Source of the DNA: an uncultured Acholeplasmatales bacterium
GTDB taxonomy: Bacteria; Bacillota_I; Bacilli_A; ML615J-28; CAG-698
Direction: 5' to 3'
DNA length: 35,860 nt
Assembly: GCA_937877075.1 (NCBI GenBank)
Contig: CALEGD010000106.1
Coordinates: 1-35,860, forward strand
Below the pieces are notes generated by a model. That model was not told where the DNA came from, ran no database searches, and was given only the letters and a program-made list of their open reading frames with translations. The position numbers were made by a program, and so were the translations under genes. Positions 17,349 through 26,965 of the stretch are shown piece after piece. How positions within the stretch are numbered: the first letter of the stretch is position 1; every line of letters starts with the position of its first letter.

Positions 17349-18299
17349 TTACCTGGTTCTCCTCACTCTAAAGAAAATAAACAACAAAGGAAGAAAGGTT
17401 AAAAATGAAATATAAGCACTTGAAGTACAACCCCTCTTTTCCTCATTGCTTTCATTATTTTGTTCTAAACCTTCCAGTTCATCAATCTCATTAACTTTTG
17501 TTCCAATATTGTTTAAGGAATCATCAGTATCAGCATCAGGAATTAAATCTTGATTAGGTTTATCCGAAATTGGTAATATTGGGAGTTCAGTAATTCTAAG
17601 GTTTCTAAAGGAAGAACTGTTGTTAACTGAAATCAGGGAAATATATCCTTCTTTAAAAAATCTAGAAGATAAAGTTCTGGAATAGCTTATTTCTGTCATA
17701 TCATCCAAATAAACATCTAGATTAATCCCATTTAAGACAATTTTTAAAGTATGCCATTCATTTGCAGATTGCGTATAGCCCGGAATCTTTGGAGATTCAA
17801 ATGGTCCACCAACACCATCACCACCCCAAAGGGTAATAATTCCTTCATTTTGTACAAATACTCCAGCTCCATCCTCTAAGAAATACTTCCCTTTTTCGCT
17901 TTGCCGAAATGCAACAACTGGCCAAAAGTAAGTGTCACCACCATTTTTATAATCTACTGTTAATTCGAAATTCACATAGGTTTGAGTTTCTAAAGTTAAG
18001 ATTGCAAAACTATTTGTTCCTAAACTTAAGTTAATATCATCATTTAAGGATTTTCTTTTAATGGTGTTGTTCTCCAAATACCAATGTGTATTTGAGGATG
18101 CATCACTTTCTATTGGAATTTCTTCGCTTTGACCGCCCATTGTATAAAGATAATAAGCTGAAAAATCATCATTCACGCTTTCAAGGTTAGAAAAATCCTG
18201 AGTATATATATCTCCCACCCCTGCATTGACATGTAATTTATTTAGGCTGATTGAAAGCAAAGTTCCAAGAATAAAATATAAAATGTAATTTTTTTTCAT
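17349..18299 (-). CDS. Small surface protein with one concanavalin-like jelly-roll domain and RGC tail
   Basis: 316 residues; ribosome site AAGGAGAG overlaps the end of the upstream GH65 gene, and the start lies directly after that stop. Residues 1-26 are a signal peptide (ending VNA) without a lipobox. Residues about 30-230 form a beta-sandwich resembling LamG/DUF1080-type domains: FAILTLETQTYVNFELTVDY, WPVVAFRQSEKGKYFLEDG, VFVQNEGIITLWGG, VGGPFE, WHTLKIVLNG, DVYLDD. An acidic Asn/Glu-rich linker (about 235-285) leads to the tail EKRGC + hydrophobic helix + RVRRTR. The same sandwich occurs twice in the 23211-25238 product and once in the 9841-13350 product. It has no catalytic residues I can name, and is probably a cell-surface glycan-binding protein. 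Function unproven. Confidence 0.75.
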   Translation of the reverse strand: MKKNYILYFILGTLLSISLNKLHVNAGVGDIYTQDFSNLESVNDDFSAYYLYTMGGQSEEIPIESDASSNTHWYLENNTIKRKSLNDDINLSLGTNSFAILTLETQTYVNFELTVDYKNGGDTYFWPVVAFRQSEKGKYFLEDGAGVFVQNEGIITLWGGDGVGGPFESPKIPGYTQSANEWHTLKIVLNGINLDVYLDDMTEISYSRTLSSRFFKEGYISLISVNNSSSFRNLRITELPILPISDKPNQDLIPDADTDDSLNNIGTKVNEIDELEGLEQNNESNEEKRGCTSSAYISFLTFLPLLFIFFRVRRTR

Positions 18300-20618
18300 T
18301 CATCTCTCCTTATGAGGAATTGATATCTCGCCATCAATTTTAATATTTTTACCACAGTGTTCAATTTCTAAACTTTGGCCTTTTTGCAGTTTATAAGTAG
18401 TTTGATTTTGATCAACCTTTACTTCAAGTAAATTATCCCTGAATCTTAATTTGAAACGGTAAAAGTTCCACTTCTCATCAATAAATGGTTTGAAGTGTAG
18501 TTTATTATCAAAAATTCTCAAACCGGCATAACCATTAACCATCATCATCCAAGTAGCTCCCATGCAAGCAGCGTGGAGACCAAAGAAAGTATTACGATTA
18601 ACATTATCTAAATCCATTCTTGAAGCTTGTTTTAAATAATCATAAGCTTCATCCAGATAACCAATGTCACAAGCAACTATTGAATGAATACTTGCTGAAA
18701 GGGAACTATCGTGAATTGTTTTTGGTTCGTAATAATCAAAAATCCTTTTTCTCTCTTCAAAAGTAAAATAGTCGCTGCAAATGAAAGTTAGTAAGACGAT
18801 ATCAGCTTGTTTACACACTTGATATCTCCATAAGTTCAAGGGATGAAGATTTGTTAACAAAGGTAGTTTATTCAGCGGAATCTTTTCAACATCAATTGGA
18901 TCTTTGTAAATGAAGTTATCGTCTTGCATATACATATCCAATTCTTTGCTATAAGGGATATACATATTGTCAGCCGCTCTTTTCCAAAGCAATATCTCGT
19001 TATCATCAACTTCACATTTTTCTCTTAATTCATGATACTTTTCAGGGTATTTCTCTTCTAATAATTTTACAATCTCCAAAGTGAAATACAATTGCTTTTG
19101 GGTTAAGAGATTGGTATACATATTATTATCCACAATCGGATTATACTCGTCAGGTCCACAAATTACATTAATACAAAACTTATTATCTTTGTTAGGAATA
19201 AAACTTCCGCGATGAGCCATACACTTTGAGATTTCAAATAAGATTTCTGCACAATAATCGACCATAAAGCCTTCATCATTTGTCGCTTGATAATAACGAT
19301 AAATGGCATAAAACACATCATTGTTGATATGATATTGAGCGGTAACAGCCTCGAAAACATGCCCGCACTCCTCACCGTTAATAGAATTCCAACTAAAGAG
19401 TGCTCCTTGATCATCCATTTGTTGGGCTCTTTCTTTTGCTTTTGACAAAATATTATAACGGTATAAAATTAATTTTTTTGCGATTTCCGGATTTGTATAA
19501 AGATACATCGGCATCATAAAGACTTCTGTATCCCAAAAAGTATGACCGCTATAACCGGTACCGGATAAACCATTAGCCGAGATATTAGTGATACCATCCC
19601 TTCCGGTGGACTGATAAATCTGAAAAATGGAATAACGGATACCTTGTTGAATAAGAAGATCTTCATCAATTTCAATATCTGTTTGATTCCAAAACTCTTC
19701 CCAAACTTCTTCTGTTTCTTTTTTTAAACGACTATAGCCTCTAGCTGCTGCTTGTTTTACCTTTTCAATTGTAACTTCTCGATATTCCGGGAAGTCACGA
19801 TTTGTTGCGAAAGCTATAAAGCGTTCATAAACTAATTCTTGTTTTACGGGAAGATTGATGGAATGAATTGTTTTTAAGGAACCATTTTGATCTTCAAATG
19901 TCGAAATAGAGGATTGATTCAGTTTTTCATTTATACTGCAAACTATTTCAAAATTACTTCTTTTAGTTTGATAATTAACACTCATTGTTTCTTCATTACG
20001 TGTACAATTTAAAAAATCAAAAACTTGGTCATTTACACCGCCAATTTCGGCTTTTGTTGAACCTGAACTTACTGCGGTCTTTAACTGGCTAATTATTTTC
20101 ACTTCCGCATTTTGATTAACTAGCACAGATATTTGACCCAAAAGTAAATGTTTATCAACTTGAGAAGCAAAACGACGAAAACAAATCTTCACTTCTTTAT
20201 TTTTTTTGGTAAAATAAATAAATTCTCTGGTAAGAGTACCGTCTCTCATATCTAATGTTCGAGCATAATCTTTTATAAGACCCGACATCTTAATAAGCTC
20301 TCCGTCAACTAGAATTTTAATTTCAAAAGGATTACTTTGATTAATAATTGCATGATATCGTCCTGGAAATCCAGGTCTTTGCCAGATATGATGATAATCA
20401 AAATACTCATAAATTCCATTAATCATTGTTGTCGGATCCGTATATTCAAGGTCACCATAAAATCCTTCTTCAAAGAACCCTCTTACTCCAAGATAACCAT
20501 TTCCGATTGTAAAAATGGTTTCATTATTCTTATTATTTTCTTCTGAAAATTCTGTCTCAACCACTTTCCAAGCATATGGTTTAAACAGAACCGGAACATT
20601 TTTATGAATTTTTCTCAT
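18300..20618 (-). CDS. GH65 disaccharide phosphorylase, possibly 3-O-alpha-D-glucosyl-L-rhamnose phosphorylase
   Basis: 772 residues from the ATG at 20618 (AGGAG 5 nt upstream; an in-frame TTG at 20639 is less likely). GH65 layout: N-terminal beta-sandwich (NETIFTIGNGYLGVRGFFEE), linker, (alpha/alpha)6 barrel with HTFWDTEVFMMP and the NGEECGHVFEAVTAQYHINN block at about 414-433 that holds the family's general acid, then SLSASIHSIVA and a small C-terminal sandwich. No signal peptide, so cytoplasmic. GH65 enzymes are inverting and release beta-glucose 1-phosphate. The GEE...TAQYHIN type differs from classical maltose phosphorylases and resembles the nigerose/kojibiose/glucosyl-rhamnose group. 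Neighbouring rhamnose genes and beta-phosphoglucomutase point to 3-O-alpha-glucosyl-L-rhamnose as substrate, an activity known in Clostridium phytofermentans; that specificity is inference. Confidence 0.9.
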   Translation of the reverse strand: MRKIHKNVPVLFKPYAWKVVETEFSEENNKNNETIFTIGNGYLGVRGFFEEGFYGDLEYTDPTTMINGIYEYFDYHHIWQRPGFPGRYHAIINQSNPFEIKILVDGELIKMSGLIKDYARTLDMRDGTLTREFIYFTKKNKEVKICFRRFASQVDKHLLLGQISVLVNQNAEVKIISQLKTAVSSGSTKAEIGGVNDQVFDFLNCTRNEETMSVNYQTKRSNFEIVCSINEKLNQSSISTFEDQNGSLKTIHSINLPVKQELVYERFIAFATNRDFPEYREVTIEKVKQAAARGYSRLKKETEEVWEEFWNQTDIEIDEDLLIQQGIRYSIFQIYQSTGRDGITNISANGLSGTGYSGHTFWDTEVFMMPMYLYTNPEIAKKLILYRYNILSKAKERAQQMDDQGALFSWNSINGEECGHVFEAVTAQYHINNDVFYAIYRYYQATNDEGFMVDYCAEILFEISKCMAHRGSFIPNKDNKFCINVICGPDEYNPIVDNNMYTNLLTQKQLYFTLEIVKLLEEKYPEKYHELREKCEVDDNEILLWKRAADNMYIPYSKELDMYMQDDNFIYKDPIDVEKIPLNKLPLLTNLHPLNLWRYQVCKQADIVLLTFICSDYFTFEERKRIFDYYEPKTIHDSSLSASIHSIVACDIGYLDEAYDYLKQASRMDLDNVNRNTFFGLHAACMGATWMMMVNGYAGLRIFDNKLHFKPFIDEKWNFYRFKLRFRDNLLEVKVDQNQTTYKLQKGQSLEIEHCGKNIKIDGEISIPHKER

Positions 20619-20681
20619 TACAACTCCTAATCTTTTCAATATTTGTTTCTTCTAGAGTTTTTGTAGACAAAAGCCGATTAA

Positions 20682-23201
20682 CTATGATTTCGTTTTTTCG
20701 ATTAAGCGATTGTCATAAGTTATTACATAAGTTTTATCAGCCGGAAGTCTAAGAAAATATTTATTTTCAGTATATTGAACTACAGGATCAGTAATATTTT
20801 TCACTATTTGAATTGAATAAGTACGACTTCCAAAGCTATAATCCCTAATACCGGCATATTCGATTTTTGAAGGAAGTTTTGGGGAAATTATTAAGCCTTC
20901 ACTGCTGGTATTTATTCCTAAAAATCCGGTAATAAAGGTTAAAGGTACTAAACCGCTTTCAGGGAATTCTCCCACTACACCTTCTCGGTATTCACCAACA
21001 CCTTGATAACCATCTTGTACAAAAGTCATATAGGAGTTCCTTCTCAGTGAATCTTTATGAAACTCTTCCATAATTGAATTAAAACGTTTGAAAGCATCGT
21101 CTGAACCTGTCGATTTAAGTCTTCCCATTACGTCATAATGAGAAATATAGAATATTGTTCCACCATTTTGCATTTGATGGTCAAACCCTCCAAAGGTTCC
21201 TTCAGTAGGGGGTAAAGCACCACCGTGATCCCACCAATAATAAGGCGAACCTGTTGAGGAGACATCTACGGTGTTTGAACGGGGGGCGTAAACAAAAGCA
21301 CCGTAAATATCTTTCCCCTTTGATCTATCGGTAGGAATTATTCTTTTGCCATCCAGCCAATCATATATTAATTTAGCTCTTTCTTCTGTCGCGACACCAT
21401 AATGAATGGCATAGAAATTTACAAAAGTCATACCGAAATCTATTCTTTCTCCAAGACGGTTAACTGAAGTAATGTAACGACCTTTAGTCTCATCCCAAAA
21501 TAGTTTATTAAACTCTTCTTTCGAAATACGAGCCAGGTTGTAATAGTACTCGGCTTCTGAAGTTTTACCGAGATATTCTTTGATTTCAGCCATAGCCAAC
21601 AAAGAAGCATAGAAAAGAGTATTTTCATAAGCAGATTTATAACCGAATGAACGATGAGCATCCCAGTAATTACTTGCATTTCCGAATGGAGTACCATCAT
21701 TAGCTGGGTCATTGATTGTTAAAACACCGCTTTTACCTTCTAAAGTCGTTAACATATAATTCATAGCTTTTTCTAAGCGATCGGCCATCGTTTGACCAAT
21801 TCTGTTTTCCGCTTCTAAGAAATCAATAAAAGCTCCGTTTTGATAAACTTTTAAATTGTTTCCCTGTAAGAGATAATCTCTTGCGGCAATAATGAAAATT
21901 GAATTATATGTATAATGGTTTTGTTCACCTAAATGTTTAGGGGAGTCAGCAGTGGCATAGATATAACCATTATCTTCACTCCAGCCATCCGACCCATAGC
22001 GGACATTTATTAATTGCTCTAAATAAGCATCTTGAACTTTATCATAATCAGTCCAAATGAACTTTTTACCATTCCATTCTAACCATTCAGTTGAAGCTAT
22101 CATTGCCATACCGGTTCTAAATGGAGATTGATTGGTTGACTCACCGTTTATGGAGCCATAGACGATCGGTTCTGTTTTTGCGCTTCCGAAGATTGTCCAC
22201 ATATTATTTAAATCACCATCAAAACTTCCGCCAAGACTTGTATAAAGCAAGAGTGATTTATTACCATAGACGCGCATTTCGCTAACGGATAAAACTCTTG
22301 GTTCCATTAAAAACAATTTGGCAGTAAGTCTGATTCCATTACAAACAATCCCATCTAATGGCAAATCTAAAGTTGCACCTTTTGGATTGGGAAAACGCAT
22401 AATTGGGGAATATCTTCCTTTACTATAATCGTATAAGTAATAATATTTCGGAAGAGATTGCCAAGTAACTCCTTCATCGGTTGTGTATTCAATTGCAATA
22501 TTAGAAGGAAAGGTTACCTCGGTATCAGGGATTTGAATTTCTAATTTGTCTAAAGAATACAGATCATCAAAAATGAGTCCGACCCATTGTTCATCATCAG
22601 CATCTGAAGCTTCCTTAGTTCGGTAATATGTTGAACTATCATTATCAATTATACTTTTCAAATTACTTTCATCTTCACTTGATGAGGCAATCGGAGATAA
22701 ATTATTAATGATTTTCCCATCCATTGCAGAACCAAAAATTGTGTATACTTCTGGATTACTCCAACCATATAATTTTCCTGTTTTTAATTCAATAGCAGCT
22801 ACTTTGATTTGATAATCGCCAGGGGCTTTATAAGAATGAGATAATTCAGCTGTAGAGCGTTTTTCATTCGAATTAATATAAGGCCCATTATAACTCCATG
22901 TCCCGTCTCCCCAATCAGTGATAAAATAACAATAAGGATTATCATTTGGGAGAATATTATTTAATCTTGCATTTATAGTAACTGTTTCTCCTACTTGAAA
23001 TTCTTTGATTGGGTATAAGGATATGCTAACCTCTTCAGATTTGATTTTTTGTTCAGTTTTACTTAAAGCATAATTGATTTTTTTTAAATCGTAAGTTTTC
23101 ATATCATATTCCTTTTTTTCGGGTAAGTTATTACCTTTAGAACATCCAAAGATTCCGAAAAGGAGTATAAATGTCAATAATATTAGATTGTGTTTTTTCA
23201 T
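20682..23201 (-). CDS. Lipoprotein with PKD, discoidin and six-hairpin glycosidase domains
   Basis: 839 residues. The signal peptide MKKHNLILLTFILLFGIFGC ends in a lipobox with Cys20, so the protein is anchored on the outer face of the membrane. Residues about 55-155 form a PKD-like domain (WGDGTWSY, SHSYKAPGDYQIKVAAI). Residues about 165-315 form a discoidin-like domain (SIIDNDSSTYYRT, LDKLEIQI). Residues about 325-800 are an (alpha/alpha)6 barrel: HYTYNSIFIIAARDYLL, NYWDAHRSFGYKSAYENTLF, LFWDETKGRYITS, YYWWDHGGALPPTEGTFGGF, DGYQGVGEYREGVVGEFPES. The fold resembles the GH78/GH65/GH94 six-hairpin group but I cannot fix the family. It is likely the surface enzyme that trims the polymer before import. 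A 63-bp gap separates it from the GH65 gene. Confidence 0.8.
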   Translation of the reverse strand: MKKHNLILLTFILLFGIFGCSKGNNLPEKKEYDMKTYDLKKINYALSKTEQKIKSEEVSISLYPIKEFQVGETVTINARLNNILPNDNPYCYFITDWGDGTWSYNGPYINSNEKRSTAELSHSYKAPGDYQIKVAAIELKTGKLYGWSNPEVYTIFGSAMDGKIINNLSPIASSSEDESNLKSIIDNDSSTYYRTKEASDADDEQWVGLIFDDLYSLDKLEIQIPDTEVTFPSNIAIEYTTDEGVTWQSLPKYYYLYDYSKGRYSPIMRFPNPKGATLDLPLDGIVCNGIRLTAKLFLMEPRVLSVSEMRVYGNKSLLLYTSLGGSFDGDLNNMWTIFGSAKTEPIVYGSINGESTNQSPFRTGMAMIASTEWLEWNGKKFIWTDYDKVQDAYLEQLINVRYGSDGWSEDNGYIYATADSPKHLGEQNHYTYNSIFIIAARDYLLQGNNLKVYQNGAFIDFLEAENRIGQTMADRLEKAMNYMLTTLEGKSGVLTINDPANDGTPFGNASNYWDAHRSFGYKSAYENTLFYASLLAMAEIKEYLGKTSEAEYYYNLARISKEEFNKLFWDETKGRYITSVNRLGERIDFGMTFVNFYAIHYGVATEERAKLIYDWLDGKRIIPTDRSKGKDIYGAFVYAPRSNTVDVSSTGSPYYWWDHGGALPPTEGTFGGFDHQMQNGGTIFYISHYDVMGRLKSTGSDDAFKRFNSIMEEFHKDSLRRNSYMTFVQDGYQGVGEYREGVVGEFPESGLVPLTFITGFLGINTSSEGLIISPKLPSKIEYAGIRDYSFGSRTYSIQIVKNITDPVVQYTENKYFLRLPADKTYVITYDNRLIEKTKS

Positions 23202-23210
23202 GATTTTCTC

Positions 23211-25238
23211 CTATGATCTCCTTCGATTAAAGAATAGACCTAGAATTACGACTAAACTAGGAATAGCGAGAGTAATACTATTAAATTTACAACCCTTTTC
23301 CTGATCTTCTTCAGGAGTAGGCTCTATATAATAATAAATAGGTTCTTTCGAAGATTTATCAGTGACTTTTATCGTCATACTATCATTTAAGGTTTGATCA
23401 AAATTGCTTATTACATTAATGGTAACTTCACCTTCGCCGATAAAAAATAATCGGCCACCATTATAAAAGCAGATATTTCCGTTTGTAGAAGAAACCGAAT
23501 AGGTATTGTCAACTGAGTTGCTCGGTTCTACAAACACTTCTAGAGAAAGTTTATCACCAACATTAGCATTGGTTATTTTGTTATTAATTTTGAAAGTAGT
23601 GATTTCTTCGATATCAATAATATCGCCTTCGTTGGAAAGGTATTTCACCGAAAAACTTTTAATTTCAAATTTTGCTCTTCCCGATGTAAATATGCCGATT
23701 TCTCCCGGTTGCGGATTGATCTCTAATGTTTTTATAAAAACTGGATTGATTAAGTCATCAACATACATCTTTACAGTTTTCCCCACTACTCGAACTTTTA
23801 ATGCATGCCAAGAGGTAGTATCATATTTTGGAGCGCTTTGTTCAAAAGGTCCACCAATCTTATTACCCCAAATAGTCGCTACTCCCTCCCTTTGTACAAA
23901 TAAACCTTGACCATCATCCATAAAGCGACTTGTTTTTGAAATTGAGCCGCTACTTACACCAACCCAACCGTATTCATCATCAAGATTGCGATAAATTAAA
24001 GTGGCTTCAAAGTTTGAAAATGTTTTGCCTTTTAAATAGAGCGAGGAAATATTTTCATCAGAATTAGCCATTGAATCTAAATTAGTTCTAATGGCGGTTC
24101 CGTCTTCTGTTAGTTCCCAGTGATTTTGAAAATCTTCATTTCCGGCTAATGGGTCCGAATCATTACGTACATAATTGGCTGTAAAGTCTTCTAAAACAGA
24201 TGCAGAATTAAAAATATAAGACATTGGTTTTTCATCTTGTTCGGTAAATATTAAACTAACTTCAGACTTTATATCCATATTAAACGGTGAATAAGCTTTA
24301 ATAGTTGCATGACCTTCTTTAATAGCAATTAGGTTTCCACCTTTTACAATCACCACTTCAGGATCATTACTTTCCCAGATTAATGAATCTAAAGGAATAT
24401 TACTTGGAGTAACTTTTGTCTCTAAAGTAACTTCCTCGCCGACTGAATAGGTTCCAACCGAGGAATTGATTTCGATTTTTTCAACTGTAGAATAAGGTGT
24501 TAGTGAAGTTGGATTACCATCATTGTTTAAAGCAGTTATTTTTAAGCTATCAAAGGCATGGGAATTGTCGATACTTGCAAGAGAGATGAAACCGCTATAA
24601 TTCGCTTGAGTTTTAGAAAATGTTTTAGTTACTGTGCTATAAATTAAAGAGGAGTCTAGATTTGAAACCTGTACATCTGCACGGTTATTCAACACCTTTA
24701 CCTTTAATAAAAACGGTGTGCTTTTATTAAAATTGGTCGGTTTATTTCCTTCGAAAACTGTATCATCAAATTTTTCACTGCCCCAGAGAGTTGCATATCC
24801 TTCTTTTTGTACAAAAGCTAAACAACCATCTGCCCGCCATCCGTTTCCTACGTTCTCTTGACGGAAAGAAATACCTCCCCAACCCCAAGAAGCATCCCCG
24901 ACAAAATTCATCACTATCTCTGCTTCAAAATTCTGAAATTGGTACTTATTTAAGGTTAGGAAAGCTATATTTCCGGTTGATCCGTTTCCGGATGCCAATT
25001 TAGATGAAATGACTTGACTGTTTTCTTCGCGCCAGCGATCTGAAAAAGGTTCTAAACTTCCGTTAGTTCCGCTTTCATTTGAAACAAAAAACGGTGAAAA
25101 ATCAAGTAGTTCTTCTGTATTATCAAAATTATATGAAACTGTCGTTTCAGAGGTTGCGGACACATTTCTTTCAAAAAAAAGGAGGCTTAATATCATCAAA
25201 AGACTAAGGATAAAAAAGTAAGTTTTTCTACATTTCAT
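23211..25238 (-). CDS. Surface protein with two jelly-roll and two Ig-like (Big_2) domains and KGC tail
   Basis: 675 residues, with GGGAGG before the ATG. The signal peptide is about 1-28 (ending VSA) without a lipobox. Layout: jelly roll 1 (about 33-240, WGWGGISFRQ, GCLAFVQKEGYATLWGSE), Big_2-type Ig domain (about 250-330, KIEINSSVGTYSVGEEVTLE, AIKEGHATIKAYS), jelly roll 2 (about 335-550, FMDDGQGLFVQREGVATIWG, KIGGPFEQ, WHALKVRVVGKTVKMYVDD), a second Ig-like domain (about 560-635), a YYYIEPTPEEDQ spacer and the tail EKGC + hydrophobic helix + NRRRS. It lies between the importer genes and the glycosidase lipoprotein gene, 9 nt before the latter. No catalytic domain is seen; a glycan-capture role is inferred. 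Confidence 0.8.
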   Translation of the reverse strand: MKCRKTYFFILSLLMILSLLFFERNVSATSETTVSYNFDNTEELLDFSPFFVSNESGTNGSLEPFSDRWREENSQVISSKLASGNGSTGNIAFLTLNKYQFQNFEAEIVMNFVGDASWGWGGISFRQENVGNGWRADGCLAFVQKEGYATLWGSEKFDDTVFEGNKPTNFNKSTPFLLKVKVLNNRADVQVSNLDSSLIYSTVTKTFSKTQANYSGFISLASIDNSHAFDSLKITALNNDGNPTSLTPYSTVEKIEINSSVGTYSVGEEVTLETKVTPSNIPLDSLIWESNDPEVVIVKGGNLIAIKEGHATIKAYSPFNMDIKSEVSLIFTEQDEKPMSYIFNSASVLEDFTANYVRNDSDPLAGNEDFQNHWELTEDGTAIRTNLDSMANSDENISSLYLKGKTFSNFEATLIYRNLDDEYGWVGVSSGSISKTSRFMDDGQGLFVQREGVATIWGNKIGGPFEQSAPKYDTTSWHALKVRVVGKTVKMYVDDLINPVFIKTLEINPQPGEIGIFTSGRAKFEIKSFSVKYLSNEGDIIDIEEITTFKINNKITNANVGDKLSLEVFVEPSNSVDNTYSVSSTNGNICFYNGGRLFFIGEGEVTINVISNFDQTLNDSMTIKVTDKSSKEPIYYYIEPTPEEDQEKGCKFNSITLAIPSLVVILGLFFNRRRS

Positions 25239-25274
25239 ATTTACCTCCCGAATATCTAGTGGTCTTAACCATAA

Positions 25275-26942
25275 TTAATCTATTAATCCATATTCTTTAA
25301 ATATTTTTTCAAAATCACTAAGTAATTGTTTTCCGCCCCAAAGGTTATACCAATCATAATAAAAATCATTATAGCTTTTTACATTTTCACCAGTAACAAA
25401 GTTATATTCATAATTGATTTGTTTTGCCCGTATTTCAGCTATTTTTGTTGAATCCACTTCAATCAACATCGAACCTATTTGAGTTTTCTGTTTCATAGCG
25501 GCTGTGATTTCGTTATGTTCTATTACCTTTCGAGTAATATCGGTTATTCCAGAAGTATTACCTTGAATTACACCGTCATAAGTAGTAGATATCCAGGCTC
25601 CCCAATCCCAAGCACCGGCACCGGCTGTTGTTTCGCGATAATAGGGTTTAGATCCGGTTGATTTAGTATTAATATAGACATAATCTGTGCCTTCAATATC
25701 TATAAACTCCAATCCTTCTTCAACACCAACGCCCCAACGAAGGGCCTCATAAGCAATTGGACGAATATAGCCATCGGTATCTTCATCATAATAAACTATC
25801 GCATCGTTTAAAAACTTTATTATAGCACTCATCTTACCGGCATCGAGTGCCGCTTTTTTAGAGACAGTTATTACTTTACCGACATAGCCTTCCACAGGCA
25901 TATATCCTCCTTTTCCTTCATAGCCCACTGCCACCGGTAGATCATAAGTTTTCCACCAATTTACAGTGCTCCCATCACCTGCTTCATTATAAGATTCTGT
26001 TTCAGTTGTAATTGCTCCGGGATACCATTCAATACCAATTAAACCTTGTTGGGTTTTAGTCTTTTGGGACCAGTTTTGGACATACCAGTTTGGATCAATT
26101 AATTTTTCATCACATAATGTTTTAAGGTATTCCAACATAAATTTATGAGTTCCGTCCGTTACAGGAAAGACAACTTCGCTATTTTCATTTATATAAGCAC
26201 CATATGGCAATTCTGCTACAGGTCCCCACATTAATGGTAACCAGTTTCCTAATGTACCTAAACTATTACCGCCACCAGCTGATGTAAAAGCATAAGCGTT
26301 CGGTTTGCTAGCTTTTATCCAGCGAGCAAAATGTAGTAAATCTTCCTGAGTTTTTGGTTGCCATGGTCCGCCATTTGTTGCAATATTCCCTGCCGGATAA
26401 TTAGAACCAGCTACGGTACTTGCGCGATATTCATTTGCCCAATCTTCCCGAATTTTCAAACTCCAAGTCGGAGCATCAGGAATAGTCCAAATGGCTTTCA
26501 ACTTTCCATCTTCAGTTGTCATCATCTTTTTGGAAATCGAAACACCGTTGGGGTTATCTGCATCGCTCCTTTCGACTAATTTTTGCACATTAGGCATTTG
26601 ACTAATATACGGAGTCCAGTCTTCAATTAAAACATTTTGTTCAGCTATCATATTAAATTGATCTAAAGTATCAAATACAACGATATCAGGTTTATTGTTC
26701 GAAGCAAAAGAAATGATAGCTTGTCCTGAAAAATCATTTGTTGCATTTAAAGTAATATCTAAATTATAGTTTTCTTTAATCCACTTACGATAGGGATCGG
26801 ATTCATCGGTTCCTAAATTTACAAAGCCAGTCATTAAAATCGTAATATCATAAGCTTTGTCATCATTTTGATCGTCATTATCACAACCAAATAAAGTAAA
26901 ACTGATAATCATTAATATAAATAGGCCTAGTATTTTTTTCAT
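25275..26942 (-). CDS. Oligosaccharide ABC transporter solute-binding lipoprotein (LplA-like)
   Basis: 555 residues from the ATG at 26942, preceded by GAGGAGA; an in-frame ATG at 26957 would put five residues before the signal peptide and overlap the ribosome site. The signal peptide MKKILGLFILMIISFTLFGC has a lipobox (LFGC). The mature protein is of the large 500-560-residue class that works with LplB/LplC permeases in complex-oligosaccharide importers: YDITILMTGFVNLGTDESDP, KPDIVVFDTLDQF, LKAIWTIPDAPTWSLKIRED, QEDLLHFARWIKASKPNAYA, YMPVEGYVGKVITVSKKAA. Many Trp and Tyr residues fit sugar stacking. It is the last of three importer genes in the rhamnose operon, so rhamnose-containing oligosaccharides are the likely cargo (inference). 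Confidence 0.92.
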   Translation of the reverse strand: MKKILGLFILMIISFTLFGCDNDDQNDDKAYDITILMTGFVNLGTDESDPYRKWIKENYNLDITLNATNDFSGQAIISFASNNKPDIVVFDTLDQFNMIAEQNVLIEDWTPYISQMPNVQKLVERSDADNPNGVSISKKMMTTEDGKLKAIWTIPDAPTWSLKIREDWANEYRASTVAGSNYPAGNIATNGGPWQPKTQEDLLHFARWIKASKPNAYAFTSAGGGNSLGTLGNWLPLMWGPVAELPYGAYINENSEVVFPVTDGTHKFMLEYLKTLCDEKLIDPNWYVQNWSQKTKTQQGLIGIEWYPGAITTETESYNEAGDGSTVNWWKTYDLPVAVGYEGKGGYMPVEGYVGKVITVSKKAALDAGKMSAIIKFLNDAIVYYDEDTDGYIRPIAYEALRWGVGVEEGLEFIDIEGTDYVYINTKSTGSKPYYRETTAGAGAWDWGAWISTTYDGVIQGNTSGITDITRKVIEHNEITAAMKQKTQIGSMLIEVDSTKIAEIRAKQINYEYNFVTGENVKSYNDFYYDWYNLWGGKQLLSDFEKIFKEYGLID

Positions 26943-26965
26943 ACATATTCTCCTCATTCTTATTT

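Noticed and set aside
9841..25238. LPxTG-type sortase anchoring of the surface proteins
   Set aside because: None of the C-termini contains an LPxTG-like motif; all have the KGC-type tail instead.
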